Notes: generated by a model not told the origin, from the letters alone. A stretch of 64,000 nt of DNA from Paracoccaceae bacterium (GCA_009842205.1 VYFX01000063.1:62001-126000); one strand, 5' to 3'; numbered from the stretch's first letter, positions 25,741 to 36,191 are shown. A program made the numbers and translations.

Positions 25741-27834
25741 TTATAGTGCAGGAACACCCAGTAGGTTGGGGAGAGTATCAAGTTTGTCCAGTGCCCATCT
25801 CAACTTGTGCTGATCAAGACCATCAAGTCTGGTAACCGCCACATTGTTGGTAGGACTTATCCCCATTTCAAGGTCATCCAACTGTTGTTGCAGGATAAGT
25901 GCCAGCAACAATCCATGGGCCTCAAGCAAATCATCAACCAGTTTGTCGGGTACCAGGTTCAGGGCCCTGAATTTGAGAAGCCGGTCTGCGGTTGAGCGGG
26001 CAAAGATACCGTGCTGGAGAGAGAGGACCCGTGCCGCAGAAAAAATGGGCATGATGCCACCTTTCTTGAGGTCTATCCGGCCATTTTCCAGTTTCCACTT
26101 GCCAAAAAATCCCATCGGGATTTTGTAATCGGTTGCCCTTTTTTTCAAAAGGCTGAGATAAGGTCTGTTATTTCTGGCACTTGCCATGGCCCTACCCCTT
26201 AAGCCATAAGCCAATTGGAAATCCCCATGCACAGGAAAGCCATCAAAAAAGATATCCGAATTGAGCAAATCGTCAGGTTGTGTTTCTGACAACCATTTCG
26301 ATATTTCCTTTTCCCAGGAGGAAAGGTCCTTCCGCCATTTGGAATTGGAAGCCATGACCCCGCCATCACAAAAGCGGACACCTACCTCGTTGAGAATTTC
26401 CGAGGAGTAGGTTCCAATTGATTGCAATAACCTATCTTTCCTTCCCTCGGGGTCAGCCTCATCAAAAATAATGGCATTATCCTGATCCATGGCCAACATG
26501 CTTTCACCCCTGCCACCGGACCCAAGGACAACCATTACATAATCGGGCAGATCATCACACTCATTATCGGCAAGAACCATGTGTTCTGCCATCTGACAGG
26601 CCTTTTGTGTCAATCCCCTCAATTCCCTGGATATGATCGCGGTAATCGTTCTTGCATTGACACCACTATTGATGAGCGAGCGGGAAACTGAGGTCAATCC
26701 AGACCATATTTTTCCCAAATCGTTGGTGGATTGAGCTTCCAATATATCCTTGCCCAACCCGATCGCATCAGTTGAATAGTTGCCGTATATATCCCTTGAA
26801 CTGACGATTCCGACAATTTCACCCTCATCGTTTTCGACAGCCAGTCGACGAAAATGTGTTGTCCCCATGGATACCATTGCACGATACAAGTATTCCTTTG
26901 GGTGAATGGTTGCTTGAAGTTTTTTCGAGTGGTTTGCCACGGGTGCAGATAAAACCCCTGAACCATGAGCATGGATTGCCCTGAGGATGTCTGATTCGGT
27001 CAGAATGCCAAACTGTTTCTCACCTTCCAATCTAACAATGACAGATCCGATTTTATCCTTGACAAGTGTGTCCAGCGCCGCTTGGATGGTGATATGACTA
27101 TCAACAATCACGGGGGTTGTCATAATGTCGCTGACCTTGACCTTGTAGGGGTAGGTATCGACATTGGAAATTTCTGTACTGATGGTTCCTTCCGGTCGGT
27201 CTATTCCTCCTTTCCTTCTTCGGACATTCCTGCACATGCGGTCTGCTTCGGCATAGGTTACAACACCATGAGTCTTCAACATGGGGATTAATTTGATGAA
27301 GATTTCCGCAGTGGCAATGGCATCAGGAAGAGCTCGGTGACGCTCTTTCTGTGCTGGTATATTCAACCATGATTGAACAGTTTCCAGAGCCAGGTTTGGA
27401 AGATCCGGCGCAAGTATTTGTACAAGTTCCTCGACATCAAGGACTCTTGGTTCCGACCAAACCATTCCATGTCTTTTATGTTCGGCTTCCAGAATTGACA
27501 AATCAAACCCCAGGGAATAACCCAATATGAATCTTGGGCCAATCCAACCAGCGAATTCCTTTACCCCGGCTTCAAATCCTGTTGCATTTGCAACCGTTGA
27601 ATCTGATATCCCGTGAATACTGGTGCTGTTTTCCGGAATATGAATATCTGGATTAATCAAAACCGATCTCGTTTTTTCCAAATTCATCCAGCCACCGGAA
27701 ACCTGAACCCCTGCCAATTCAATGACACGGTCCGAATTGGTATTCAAACCTGTGGTTTCACTATCGATGGCAACGGCATCCATTGAAGACAAGGGGATAC
27801 CGAGGTCAGTATCGGGAGGTGCTTTAAAGGACAT
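25741..27834 (-). CDS. DEDDh exonuclease-CBS pair-DUF294 nucleotidyltransferase fusion
   Basis: This 697-residue protein joins three parts. Residues 20-185 form a DnaQ-like 3'-5' exonuclease with D24/E26 in DSETTGL, D111 in FDLSI, and H166/D171 in HRALPDA. Residues 233-350 are two CBS repeats, which usually sense adenine nucleotides. Residues 370-690 are the DUF294 nucleotidyltransferase-like region with GSGGRGES (438-445) and DQD (450-452), plus its C-terminal domain. The motifs look complete, so all parts may be active. The combination suggests nucleotide-sensing control of a nuclease or signalling role. Function is untested. ATG 27834 is the start; convergent with petC. Confidence 0.85.
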   Translation of the reverse strand: MSFKAPPDTDLGIPLSSMDAVAIDSETTGLNTNSDRVIELAGVQVSGGWMNLEKTRSVLINPDIHIPENSTSIHGISDSTVANATGFEAGVKEFAGWIGPRFILGYSLGFDLSILEAEHKRHGMVWSEPRVLDVEELVQILAPDLPNLALETVQSWLNIPAQKERHRALPDAIATAEIFIKLIPMLKTHGVVTYAEADRMCRNVRRRKGGIDRPEGTISTEISNVDTYPYKVKVSDIMTTPVIVDSHITIQAALDTLVKDKIGSVIVRLEGEKQFGILTESDILRAIHAHGSGVLSAPVANHSKKLQATIHPKEYLYRAMVSMGTTHFRRLAVENDEGEIVGIVSSRDIYGNYSTDAIGLGKDILEAQSTNDLGKIWSGLTSVSRSLINSGVNARTITAIISRELRGLTQKACQMAEHMVLADNECDDLPDYVMVVLGSGGRGESMLAMDQDNAIIFDEADPEGRKDRLLQSIGTYSSEILNEVGVRFCDGGVMASNSKWRKDLSSWEKEISKWLSETQPDDLLNSDIFFDGFPVHGDFQLAYGLRGRAMASARNNRPYLSLLKKRATDYKIPMGFFGKWKLENGRIDLKKGGIMPIFSAARVLSLQHGIFARSTADRLLKFRALNLVPDKLVDDLLEAHGLLLALILQQQLDDLEMGISPTNNVAVTRLDGLDQHKLRWALDKLDTLPNLLGVPAL

Positions 27835-27878
27835 GATTCCTTTCTATGTCGAGACCATCTTCATCAATGTGCACTTTA

Positions 27879-28991
27879 TCATGATTGATTCGGGAAATAA
27901 TCTTCACAATCACCTTCCCTAAAAACATCAACTGTGGAACAGTGCAAGCCTCCACCGAAAGCATAGGCATCGCGTAGATCCACTTCGACAACCTCGAAGC
28001 CAAGTTTGTCAAGCTGGTCAGCCTGATACACTTCGGTTTTTTCAACACAAACTGTCTTGGGATTCAAAACCAGGAGATTCATGGACAACCATGTTGATGA
28101 ATAACAAAGGGGTGGGGGTGAGTTATGCGCCGGTTGGGCAGCATCGATTATTTCCCAATCATTCTTGTGGAAATATTCCCTTTGGTCTTCAGGCAGCTTG
28201 CGTTGGGGATTATTCAAGATCAAACCCGGCTTGAGGGGTGTAAATGTGGCATCAATGTGAATCGGATACGGGTCCCCGGGAAAATTTGCTGCATGTACGC
28301 GGTGATCCGGAAAGTGCCTCCTTAGCCATTCGATACCCTTGAGATTAGTGGTAAATCCATGTTGAACAACGAGATCCCTACCAAGTCGCAAGACATCTGC
28401 TGCATCAAACAGCGGTTCCTGTTCTGTTGTTACAAAAAACTTTTCAGCAGTCCACTCCAACCGTTTGGCAACGCCTATACTGTCTGAAAGATAATCCTTG
28501 CGGTAATCATCATCAGTCAAACGCGGTTTGGGAGCAGCCTCATGCCGAAAATTTGGATCCTCCTCCCAATATTTTTGCATAAGTGGACGGTAACAAAGAT
28601 ATTCAAACCATCGGCATCGGTAGGACATTGTTGCCTCTAGGATTTGATTGCCGACGGTAAGCAAAACATCCCGAGGGGGCATGCAACCAAACTGGCTGCC
28701 CGTATGAAAATCCGGTGTTGTGACGGGTTTTGAAAAATCAATGGGAGTAGGGCGATCAACCTTTATTCCCATAGCTGTCAGCTGATCGACAAACTTGTCA
28801 AGAAGTTCATTTCCCCTGTCGATCGTGTCCTGGGGCCTTTTGCCCCAAACTCCCCTCATGTCTGAATCCTCGGGTACCTTCGCATCAAGGGCTGGTTCCG
28901 AGGGGGGTATATGACAATCCGTTGCCCGGCCAACGATCACATGCTTGAGGGGGTCCCATTCATTCCAACTGTTAACAACTGTTTTCGCCAC
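27879..28991 (-). CDS. Arginine:glycine amidinotransferase family protein
   Basis: This enzyme transfers the amidino group of L-arginine to an amine acceptor. The family start SSYNEWDPL is seen here as SWNEWDPLKHVIVGRA. Catalytic residues are all present: aspartate in EPLFDAADVLRLGRD, histidine in PIHIDATF, and cysteine in FGGGLHCSTVDV near the C-terminus. The length of 370 residues fits. The acceptor may be glycine (giving guanidinoacetate) or another amine; cyanobacterial and actinobacterial relatives use different acceptors. It starts with GTG 28991 behind AAGGAA. It lies head to head with a Rieske ferredoxin and shows no obvious operon. Confidence 0.88.
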   Translation of the reverse strand: MAKTVVNSWNEWDPLKHVIVGRATDCHIPPSEPALDAKVPEDSDMRGVWGKRPQDTIDRGNELLDKFVDQLTAMGIKVDRPTPIDFSKPVTTPDFHTGSQFGCMPPRDVLLTVGNQILEATMSYRCRWFEYLCYRPLMQKYWEEDPNFRHEAAPKPRLTDDDYRKDYLSDSIGVAKRLEWTAEKFFVTTEQEPLFDAADVLRLGRDLVVQHGFTTNLKGIEWLRRHFPDHRVHAANFPGDPYPIHIDATFTPLKPGLILNNPQRKLPEDQREYFHKNDWEIIDAAQPAHNSPPPLCYSSTWLSMNLLVLNPKTVCVEKTEVYQADQLDKLGFEVVEVDLRDAYAFGGGLHCSTVDVFREGDCEDYFPNQS

Positions 28992-29188
28992 TTCTTGGTT
29001 CCTTTCCTTGCGACAGGGTAATTTCCTGGGGGATTGTCAGGTTTGAAATTCAGTGAAGATATAATTCTATCATCGTGGTAATCCCAACTGGTCTACACAA
29101 TCCCAATAATTTTCCTATTATCTAGTTAATCCTTTAATGTTTTGCTTAAGGGATTCAATTTTTTTGCTGAAATAAAATAGGTAAAAGT

Positions 29189-29500
29189 ATGTCCAACTGG
29201 GTTGAGGTTTGTGCAGAAGGTGTAATTGAACCGGAGGAATTGAAGGGGTTCCGGGTTGATGGCGGGGATTATATAGTATGCCGTTCCAGCGAGGGCGATT
29301 ATTTTGGATTGGCTGGCCTTTGTACCCATGAGCAGGTAAAATTATGTGAAGGAATGATTTTCGACAATGTACTGGAATGCCCCAAGCATTTTGGAACCTT
29401 TGATATAAAAACAGGCGAGGCACTCACTGCACCCGTTTACAAGGATTTGAAAACGTATCCCATTAAGGTTGAAGGCGGAAAGATCTACCTTGGCCTATAA
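29189..29500 (+). CDS. Rieske-type [2Fe-2S] ferredoxin
   Basis: This 103-residue soluble Rieske protein has cluster ligands CTH (about 46-48) and CPKH (about 66-69). It lacks the disulfide cysteine pattern of bc1 Rieske proteins, so it is of the dioxygenase-ferredoxin type that donates electrons to oxygenases. No oxygenase lies next to it; the closest genes are the amidinotransferase and aroC. Its electron acceptor is therefore unknown. Confidence 0.88.
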   Translation: MSNWVEVCAEGVIEPEELKGFRVDGGDYIVCRSSEGDYFGLAGLCTHEQVKLCEGMIFDNVLECPKHFGTFDIKTGEALTAPVYKDLKTYPIKVEGGKIYLGL

Positions 29501-29567
29501 TTCTGAATCATGATGAAATCCATATTTCCAGAGAACGATCCCAAATGGGGATCCAGGTAAAGGTAAA

Positions 29568-30680
29568 ATGTCAATAAATACCATCGGAAGATTGTTGAAA
29601 CTCGGTACCTGGGGTGAAAGCCATGGGCCTGCAATCGGAGCAACCCTGGACGGTTGCCCACCTGGCATCGAAATAAAAGAGTCAATGCTCCAGCATTGGC
29701 TGGATAGAAGAAAACCTGGACAAAACAAATATACGACCCAAAGGCGGGAGGAGGACAAGGTAGAGATACTTTCCGGTGTCTTTGATGGCAAAACCACGGG
29801 AACACCGATCCAGATGCTGATCTGGAACAAGGACCAAAGAAGCAGGGATTATACTGAAATCAGGGAAAAATTCCGACCTGGTCATGCCGATCTTACCTAT
29901 TGGCATAAATATGGTAACAGGGACTATCGAGGGGGTGGCCGATCCTCCGCTCGTGAAACGGCAGCAAGAGTTGCTGCCGGTGGTGTGGCCAGGGCAATCC
30001 TTCAGGATATTGCTCCATCCATAAGGATAACGGGTTACATGACCCAGATCGGAGAAATGCCCATCAATCGCAAAAATTTTGATGATAAAGAAATAGAAAA
30101 AAATCCATTTTGGTGTCCTGATGCTTCCATAAAGGAAAAATGGGCCGATTATATCATGGACATTCGCAAGATAGGCGATTCAATCGGTTCAATGGTCGAG
30201 GTTCGTGCTTCAGGTGTTCCTCCCGGAATTGGTTCCCCCCTTTATGCCAAGCTGGACAGTGAACTGGCCGCTGCAATGATGACCATCAATGCCGTAAAGA
30301 GTGTTGAAATCGGGGATGGCGTGGGCGTTGTGTCGCTCAAAGGTAGTGAAAACAGTGATGATATAAGATTGGTGGAAAATGGTACAATCGAGTTCGATTC
30401 CAATCACAGTGGGGGGATACTTGGTGGTATTTCCACGGGTCAGGATGTTATTGTCAGAATTGCCATCAAGCCGGCATCCTCAATTCTCATCCCCAAAAAA
30501 TCGATAACCATCGAGGGTGTTCCCACCGAGGTTGTAACCAAGGGGAGACATGATCCTTGTGTTGGCATAAGGGCAGTCCCTGTGGCTGAAGCGATGGTTG
30601 CTCTGGCTTTGGCCGACCAGTTGCTAATTCACCGAGGACAAATCGGGGAAATAAGGGATTATTCCTTTACAGTCGACTAA
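29568..30680 (+). CDS. aroC: Chorismate synthase
   Basis: This enzyme catalyses the last step of the shikimate pathway, removing phosphate from EPSP with reduced FMN. Signatures are [18 protein letters not shown] near the N-terminus, [15 protein letters not shown] and the [17 protein letters not shown] motif (about 122-138), and [18 protein letters not shown] near the C-terminus. The length of 370 residues is normal. It ends convergently with the EamA gene, overlapping by 4 bases. Confidence 0.97.
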   Translation: MSINTIGRLLKLGTWGESHGPAIGATLDGCPPGIEIKESMLQHWLDRRKPGQNKYTTQRREEDKVEILSGVFDGKTTGTPIQMLIWNKDQRSRDYTEIREKFRPGHADLTYWHKYGNRDYRGGGRSSARETAARVAAGGVARAILQDIAPSIRITGYMTQIGEMPINRKNFDDKEIEKNPFWCPDASIKEKWADYIMDIRKIGDSIGSMVEVRASGVPPGIGSPLYAKLDSELAAAMMTINAVKSVEIGDGVGVVSLKGSENSDDIRLVENGTIEFDSNHSGGILGGISTGQDVIVRIAIKPASSILIPKKSITIEGVPTEVVTKGRHDPCVGIRAVPVAEAMVALALADQLLIHRGQIGEIRDYSFTVD

Positions 30681-31534
30681 TCGCCTTGTGCCTGGTTCTT
30701 GGAAAGTTGAACCGCAATTATCCCTGTCGTTATAATTATCACACCAATGATATCAACGAAGGTTATTGCTTCGCTGAGGAGAATCGCCGCCACGGCAATT
30801 CCCAGAAAAGGGTTGAGAAAATGAAAGGACGAGGCCTTGGTAGGTCCGATTCTGTTGACAAGCTTGAACCAGAGCCAGGTTCCAAATAATCCCGGTCCAA
30901 TTATCTGGTAAGTAAACGCACCGAGCAATTCCCAGGAGAATTTAATGGGTTCGAGGGATTCAAAAAGCAGTGCAGGGATCAGGGTAAACACAAAACCCAC
31001 CACCATTTGCAAGCCAACAACCATCAACAAATTATTGCTCAACAGTGCCTGCTTGACTGTAAGGGTAGCAATGCAGAGAGCAAGGGATGCGATTACGCAC
31101 AGGATAATTCCAACCAGTTCAAAGCCGAAACTCCATCTGGTTGACATGATGATCAATACCCCGATGAAACCCGAAACAATCCCGGCAATGCCCACCCAGC
31201 CAATTTTTTCCCTGAAGAAGATTGCACTCAGAAAGGCGACTTGGATTGGCAGGGTGGAGGCAATGATTGCTGCAAGTGATGCTTCAATCCATTGCATGGA
31301 TACAAAATTGGCGCCAAGATAAATTCCATTTTGGCATATGCCAAAAAGTATCATTCCCATCCACTGGCGTGGGCTCAACTTGAATGACTGCCCCATCAAT
31401 AGGGCAGCACCAATTCCCAGAAAACCAGAAATGGCAAATCTTAGTGTTAGGGCTGTAAGTGGTGGTACTTCTAATACGATTATACGGGCAGTGGAAAAGG
31501 CACTGGACCACATGAAGGCAAACAATACCCCCAT
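30677..31534 (-). CDS. DMT-superfamily (EamA) transporter
   Basis: This inner-membrane transporter has about ten helices arranged as two EamA repeats (about 1-135 and 145-280). Such proteins export amino acids or other metabolites; the substrate is unknown. The frame's first usable start is ATG 31534, without a clear ribosome site. Open frame continues upstream across the HU terminator without a start codon. The stop overlaps the convergent aroC stop. Confidence 0.85.
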   Translation of the reverse strand: MGVLFAFMWSSAFSTARIIVLEVPPLTALTLRFAISGFLGIGAALLMGQSFKLSPRQWMGMILFGICQNGIYLGANFVSMQWIEASLAAIIASTLPIQVAFLSAIFFREKIGWVGIAGIVSGFIGVLIIMSTRWSFGFELVGIILCVIASLALCIATLTVKQALLSNNLLMVVGLQMVVGFVFTLIPALLFESLEPIKFSWELLGAFTYQIIGPGLFGTWLWFKLVNRIGPTKASSFHFLNPFLGIAVAAILLSEAITFVDIIGVIIITTGIIAVQLSKNQAQGD

Positions 31535-31549
31535 GAATATGGAAGTAAC

Positions 31550-31580
31550 AAAAAATTGGTCGGCATTTCTAGCCGACCAA
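31550..31580 (-). terminator. Rho-independent terminator of the HU gene
   Basis: Read leftward, a perfect 9-base-pair stem (TTGGTCGGC and its complement, 31556-31564 with 31572-31580) and a 7-base loop are followed by six T residues (31555-31550). It lies 47 bases beyond the HU stop and 16 bases before the EamA start on the same strand, so it separates the two genes. Confidence 0.8.
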
Positions 31581-31626
31581 TAGATTTCTTTGAAACTAAT
31601 TATGTTCCGTAAGGAATTTGGATGAA

Positions 31627-31911
31627 TTAACCCCCGACAGCGTCTTTGATCGCTGAGGCAAAAGAAATGCGTGGTACGCGCTTGGCCGGAATGACAAGCT
31701 TTTCTTTTGTTGAAGGGTTGATACCTGTTCGTTGACTTCTCATTTTGGCAGAAATTCTTCCCACTTTGTTCAAGGGGATGGTGTTTCCTTTGGCGACTTC
31801 TTCAATGATGGTATCACTCAAAGCATCAAGAAAAGCATTTGCTTGTTTTTTCTCTCCACCAGTTTTACTTGCAATTGCTTCGATTATTTCCTTTTTTGTT
31901 AGAATTGACAT
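31627..31911 (-). CDS. hup: HU-family DNA-binding protein
   Basis: This small histone-like protein of 94 residues bends and compacts DNA as a dimer. The conserved core is intact: LTKKEIIEAIASKTG at the N-terminus, GRISAKMRSQRTGINPST in the DNA-binding arm with the conserved RxxRxGxNP proline, and RVPRISFASAIKDAV at the end. ATG 31911 has GGAG 5 bases upstream; a GTG two codons earlier lacks spacing for a site. A strong terminator follows. Confidence 0.95.
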   Translation of the reverse strand: MSILTKKEIIEAIASKTGGEKKQANAFLDALSDTIIEEVAKGNTIPLNKVGRISAKMRSQRTGINPSTKEKLVIPAKRVPRISFASAIKDAVGG

Positions 31912-32113
31912 CTTCACTCCTTTATCTTTCTTGTTTTTTACACAATGAAAAATGAATTTTATTCAATGTGCAGATTTTCTACAATACCCAATATCACTTT
32001 TTAAAAAAGTTGTGGATAAAAAAATCTGAGGTTACCCAGATTCTGAGACTAATTTATAATTATCTTTGCCAAGATAACAACCTAAAATCAAGAAAATAAG
32101 CGATTTACCGAAT

Positions 32114-33604
32114 TTAAAGAAAAGAAGTCTCTTCAAAACTTCTCAATTTTCTTGAGTGCAGGAATTCCTGTGGCATTTCACGTAGTGAAGTTATCGCCAA
32201 AATTCCAATCAGAAGATGATTGTTCACCTGGGTTCTGAAAAATTCGCTGGCCATGCCCGGCATCTTCAACACACCATGAAGGGGTTTATCGGATACACAC
32301 AGCAAGGTTCCATAGGGTACCCTGAAACGAAAACCATTGGCAGCGATTGTAGCTGATTCCATATCAAGGGCGATGGCCCGTGATTGACTAAGGCTTCGGA
32401 CCGAACCAGAATTAACACCCAGTTCCCAATTGCGGTTATCGACAGAAGCAACAGTACCAGTGCGCATGACTCTTTTCAGATCATAACCCTTTTTCTTGGT
32501 CACTTCTGCAACGGCGTCTTCAATTGCCACCTGAACCTCTGCCAGAGGAGGGATCGGAACCCACAGGGGCAAATCATTGTCAAGGACCTGATCTTCACGC
32601 AGATAGGCATGAGCCAGGACATAATCGCCCAGATTCTGACTGTTGCGAAGACCTGCACAATGTCCCAGCATTATCCAGGCACTTGGTCGTAATACTGCTA
32701 TATGGTCCGTTGCCGTTTTGGCATTCGAGGGGCCCACCCCAATGTTTACCAGACTAATCCCCGTCCTATCCTTCCTGGTCAGATGGCATGTAGGCATCTG
32801 GGGCATTCTTGCCGGCCAATTTATTTCATCCTCCGAATTGGTTAACTCTGAACCACCTGAAGTTACCAGGGATAGGTATCCCGAATTGGGTTCTGCGATC
32901 TGTGATCTGGCAAAATCAACAAACTTGTCAACATAAAATTGGTAGTTGGTGAAAAGAATGAACTGTTGAAAATTCTCCACCCCTGTACCTGTGTAATGTT
33001 CAAGTCTGGCCAGTGAGTAATCGATACGGGGTGCACTGAATGGAGCAAGGGGTTTGGTTCCATCTTCATAAACGAAGCCCGTACCATTGACGATTTCGTC
33101 GTGCATGATGGCTAGGTCAGGGGTATCAAAAACATCCCTCAGGGAAAAATTGAGTTCCTGGGGTGAAAAGTCAATTTCCTCGCTGGCCCCTATGGCAAAG
33201 TGGATTGGGATTGGTGTATTCGAAACACCGACCATAATAGGTACGTGGTGATTTCCAATCAAGAGGTTGATCTGGTTGATTAGATACTGCTTGTACAATC
33301 TCGGTCTGGTAATGGTCGTTTTATAAATACCCGGTTCGGTAACATGGCCAAAAGATAATCGGGTATCAACATAACCATAGGTCAAGACTTCAAACTTGAG
33401 TTCAGGATAAAAGGCCCGGAACTTCCTGTTTACTGGATCATTATTTCCCACCTGCTTCAGTTTTTCCTTCAGGAAACCTGTGGCCGAATCATAAAGTTTT
33501 ATCAATTCCCCTACAGCTTGTTCCCCAGAGGTGCAGGTGATTGGCTCGGGAATATCCGGAGAGATAATTTCCCTTTCTTCAAGTTCAAATTCTGACTTTC
33601 TCAT
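32114..33604 (-). CDS. amn: AMP nucleosidase
   Basis: This enzyme hydrolyses AMP to adenine and ribose 5-phosphate. The 496 residues comprise an N-terminal regulatory domain and a C-terminal nucleoside-phosphorylase-like domain with GVGPSNAKTATDHIAVLRP (about 295-313) and ALDMESATIAANG (about 425-437). Its ATG overlaps the stop of adenine deaminase as ATGA, so the two are translationally coupled. Together they turn AMP into hypoxanthine and ribose 5-phosphate. Confidence 0.93.
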   Translation of the reverse strand: MRKSEFELEEREIISPDIPEPITCTSGEQAVGELIKLYDSATGFLKEKLKQVGNNDPVNRKFRAFYPELKFEVLTYGYVDTRLSFGHVTEPGIYKTTITRPRLYKQYLINQINLLIGNHHVPIMVGVSNTPIPIHFAIGASEEIDFSPQELNFSLRDVFDTPDLAIMHDEIVNGTGFVYEDGTKPLAPFSAPRIDYSLARLEHYTGTGVENFQQFILFTNYQFYVDKFVDFARSQIAEPNSGYLSLVTSGGSELTNSEDEINWPARMPQMPTCHLTRKDRTGISLVNIGVGPSNAKTATDHIAVLRPSAWIMLGHCAGLRNSQNLGDYVLAHAYLREDQVLDNDLPLWVPIPPLAEVQVAIEDAVAEVTKKKGYDLKRVMRTGTVASVDNRNWELGVNSGSVRSLSQSRAIALDMESATIAANGFRFRVPYGTLLCVSDKPLHGVLKMPGMASEFFRTQVNNHLLIGILAITSLREMPQEFLHSRKLRSFEETSFL

Positions 33605-35409
33605 TTGATAAACAAATCCACGAATTCTGCCTTGGTAACATTAAAAATACCCTTGTTGGAAATCCTGATTTCAGGTATCACCAGAAGGGCCAACAAGGTA
33701 TGTTGCATAAAGGCGTTATTGAGGTTGCAACCACAATTCACCATTTCATTTCTGAGTTGAATCAGGTCACTGGCCACTTCAGAGGGTGGAGCATCGGAAA
33801 GCAAACCAGCTATGGGCAATTCAACCAACCCTTTTTGCTGGCCATCACACCACAGGGTAATACCTCCATTGGTCTGGATGAGCTTATTGGCAGCCAGGGC
33901 CATGTCATCCCTGGATGTTCCAACCACTATCATGTGATGGCTGTCATGACCTATGGTTGAGGCCAGGGCCATGTTTCCCTTGTAACCAAACCCGCTAACA
34001 AATCCGTTGATGACCGTTCCGGATGATTTATGTCGTTCCACCAGGGCGATCTGACAGACATTCTTGTCCTCATCACCTTCAACCAACCCGTCCTTTACAT
34101 CAAGGTCTACCTCAAGTAATTTAGTTGGTGCCTGATTCTCTATAATGCCTATTACATGTGCCTTCAATGTGGCACTGTTATCACCCCTGGGAGGATTGAT
34201 CTCGAATTGTCTGGCATCAATGGGCTGTTTTACCCTGACGGTTTGTTTCATTCCTGCCGGCCAGTCAAGAGGCATCAATGTACCTACAAATTGACCCTTC
34301 TCACCAACCTTTCTGCCATAAGCAAAAACAAGATCGATTGGCAGTTTGGTCAAATCGTCGGTAAGAATGAAATCAGCCCTTCGACCAGGACTGATTGATC
34401 CCAACTCCCGCTCCAGTCCAAAATGTGTTGCCGTGTTTATCGTTGCCATCTGGAGGGCAATCAGTGGCTCGCACCCACACTCAATCGCATGTCTGACAAC
34501 TCTGTCCATATGACCATCATGCAATAGGGTGGCGGCATCACAATCATCCGTGCAAAGGATAAAGTTCCTCGGGTCCAATCCTTTTTCGGTGACTGCAGTG
34601 ATTTGTTTTTCCACGTCATACCATGCCGAACCCAATCGCAGCATTGTCCTCATTCCACGCCTGGCCCGTTCAACGGCATCAATTTCACGGGTGCCCTCAT
34701 GATCATCTGCTGGACCACCTGCCAAATAGGCATGGAAATGATTGCCAAGATCCGGGGAGGGATAGTGCCCACCGATGGTTTTCCCTACCAATCGGGTAAC
34801 GGCCATTTCACCAAACAGTTTCGAATCACCATTGATGACCCCAAGAAAATCCATCATTTCGCCGAGACCAATAATGTTTGGTTGATCTATGAAGCCGGCG
34901 ATGTCTGCTACATTCAGTTCTGATCCCGCATCTTCAAAACCTGGAAAGGATGGAACACAGGAAGGTACCTGAAGATAAATATTGATGGGCTGCAAAACAG
35001 CCTCATTGTACATGAGTCGAATACCTTCCAGCCCCATGACATTTGCCATCTCATGCGGATCGGCAAACAGGGTGGTCGTACCGTGGGGAGCCACGGCTTC
35101 AGTGAATCTGGCTGGGGTCAGCATACCTGATTCGATATGCATATGGGCGTCACAAAACCCTGGAATGATATATTTTCCTTCGCCGTTGAGCATTTCGGTA
35201 TCGGTACCGACGCAATGTTTGGCATTGGAGCCACAATAGGCAAAGCGGCCTTCGGCTATGGCTATATCAGTATCGGGGATGATTTCCCGACTTTGTACAT
35301 TGACCCATTGTACATTGGTGATGACCAGATCAGCTGGAGCCTTGCCCAATGCCACCTGGCTCAAATGGGGGGCTACTTCATGCCAGGGCTTGATGGTATT
35401 TTGGGACAT
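33601..35409 (-). CDS. ade: Adenine deaminase
   Basis: This metal-dependent amidohydrolase (Ade/COG1001) converts adenine to hypoxanthine and ammonia. Metal-site motifs are GFCDAHMHIES (about 87-97) and HGTTTLFADPHE (about 109-120); later motifs are ILCTDDCDAATLLHDGHMD (about 280-298) and ISPGRRADF (about 335). The length of 602 residues is normal. It is the upstream gene of the ade-amn pair and overlaps amn by 4 bases. No purine riboswitch was seen in the leader. Confidence 0.95.
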   Translation of the reverse strand: MSQNTIKPWHEVAPHLSQVALGKAPADLVITNVQWVNVQSREIIPDTDIAIAEGRFAYCGSNAKHCVGTDTEMLNGEGKYIIPGFCDAHMHIESGMLTPARFTEAVAPHGTTTLFADPHEMANVMGLEGIRLMYNEAVLQPINIYLQVPSCVPSFPGFEDAGSELNVADIAGFIDQPNIIGLGEMMDFLGVINGDSKLFGEMAVTRLVGKTIGGHYPSPDLGNHFHAYLAGGPADDHEGTREIDAVERARRGMRTMLRLGSAWYDVEKQITAVTEKGLDPRNFILCTDDCDAATLLHDGHMDRVVRHAIECGCEPLIALQMATINTATHFGLERELGSISPGRRADFILTDDLTKLPIDLVFAYGRKVGEKGQFVGTLMPLDWPAGMKQTVRVKQPIDARQFEINPPRGDNSATLKAHVIGIIENQAPTKLLEVDLDVKDGLVEGDEDKNVCQIALVERHKSSGTVINGFVSGFGYKGNMALASTIGHDSHHMIVVGTSRDDMALAANKLIQTNGGITLWCDGQQKGLVELPIAGLLSDAPPSEVASDLIQLRNEMVNCGCNLNNAFMQHTLLALLVIPEIRISNKGIFNVTKAEFVDLFIK

Positions 35410-35579
35410 GGATCTATATTCACGTGGCGTTTTGAAAAAAGGACTTTAGCACAAAATGATATTTGAACGGGTATGTTCCAGTAGTTGAAATAAAATAATT
35501 GTGGAAAAACCATTTTTTTGATTTATACAGAATCACAACTACATTTTGGTTAGTTTCCACATATTTTTTATTATAATAT

Positions 35580-36191
35580 ATGAAAATGAAAAAAGTTTCA
35601 TTTACTGAAATGAAATATGGAACCAAGGAGGATTATCTACTCTTGTCCGAACTTGAAAAGCCTTATCTTACCCTAACCGCCGACCGTATTATCAGCGAAT
35701 TGCAGCGGCAAGGCGAGGATACCCTTTCCGGCTATCAAATTACACGCCTTGAACATGCCTTGCAGGCGGGTACCAGAGCCTACAGGGATGGAGCCGACCT
35801 AGATTGGATTGTCAGTGCACTGTTACATGATATCGGAGATGGTCTTGCTCCCCAGAATCACGATCGTTTTTCGGCAGAAGTCATACGCCCCTATGTTCGC
35901 GAGGAAGTAACCTGGGTAATAGAACATCATGGTATTTTCCAAATGATCTATTATGCCCACCATTATGGATGGGAGCCCGATGCCAGGGAAAAATTCAGGG
36001 ACAATATATATTTCAAATCTTGTGAGGATTTTTGCGAAAGATGGGATCAGGCCTCATTTGATCCGGACTATCCTTTCGAAAGCATCGAGTTTTTTGAACC
36101 GATGATCAGGGAGGTATTCAGTCGCAAGGCCTATGATCCCCAATATATTCAGTCAGGTGTGGTCAAGGGCTTGCCGGAAGTCACCGAATGA
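35580..36191 (+). CDS. HD-domain protein (phosphohydrolase or diiron-oxygenase-like)
   Basis: This 203-residue HD-superfamily protein has the series RLEHALQ (His), LLHDIGD (His-Asp) and IEHHGIFQMIYYAHHYG (further His), enough ligands for two metals. Related proteins include phosphohydrolases and the PhnZ-type mixed-valence diiron oxygenases, so the reaction is open. Start choice is uncertain: ATG 35580 or 35586 keeps the VSFTEMKYGTKEDY segment, but neither has a ribosome site. A TATAAT at 35572-35577 would place the transcript start inside the gene. Confidence 0.8.
   Translation: MKMKKVSFTEMKYGTKEDYLLLSELEKPYLTLTADRIISELQRQGEDTLSGYQITRLEHALQAGTRAYRDGADLDWIVSALLHDIGDGLAPQNHDRFSAEVIRPYVREEVTWVIEHHGIFQMIYYAHHYGWEPDAREKFRDNIYFKSCEDFCERWDQASFDPDYPFESIEFFEPMIREVFSRKAYDPQYIQSGVVKGLPEVTE

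Noticed and set aside
35410..35579. Possible purine riboswitch in front of adenine deaminase
   Set aside because: The conserved purine-riboswitch core and three-way junction could not be found on the reverse strand.
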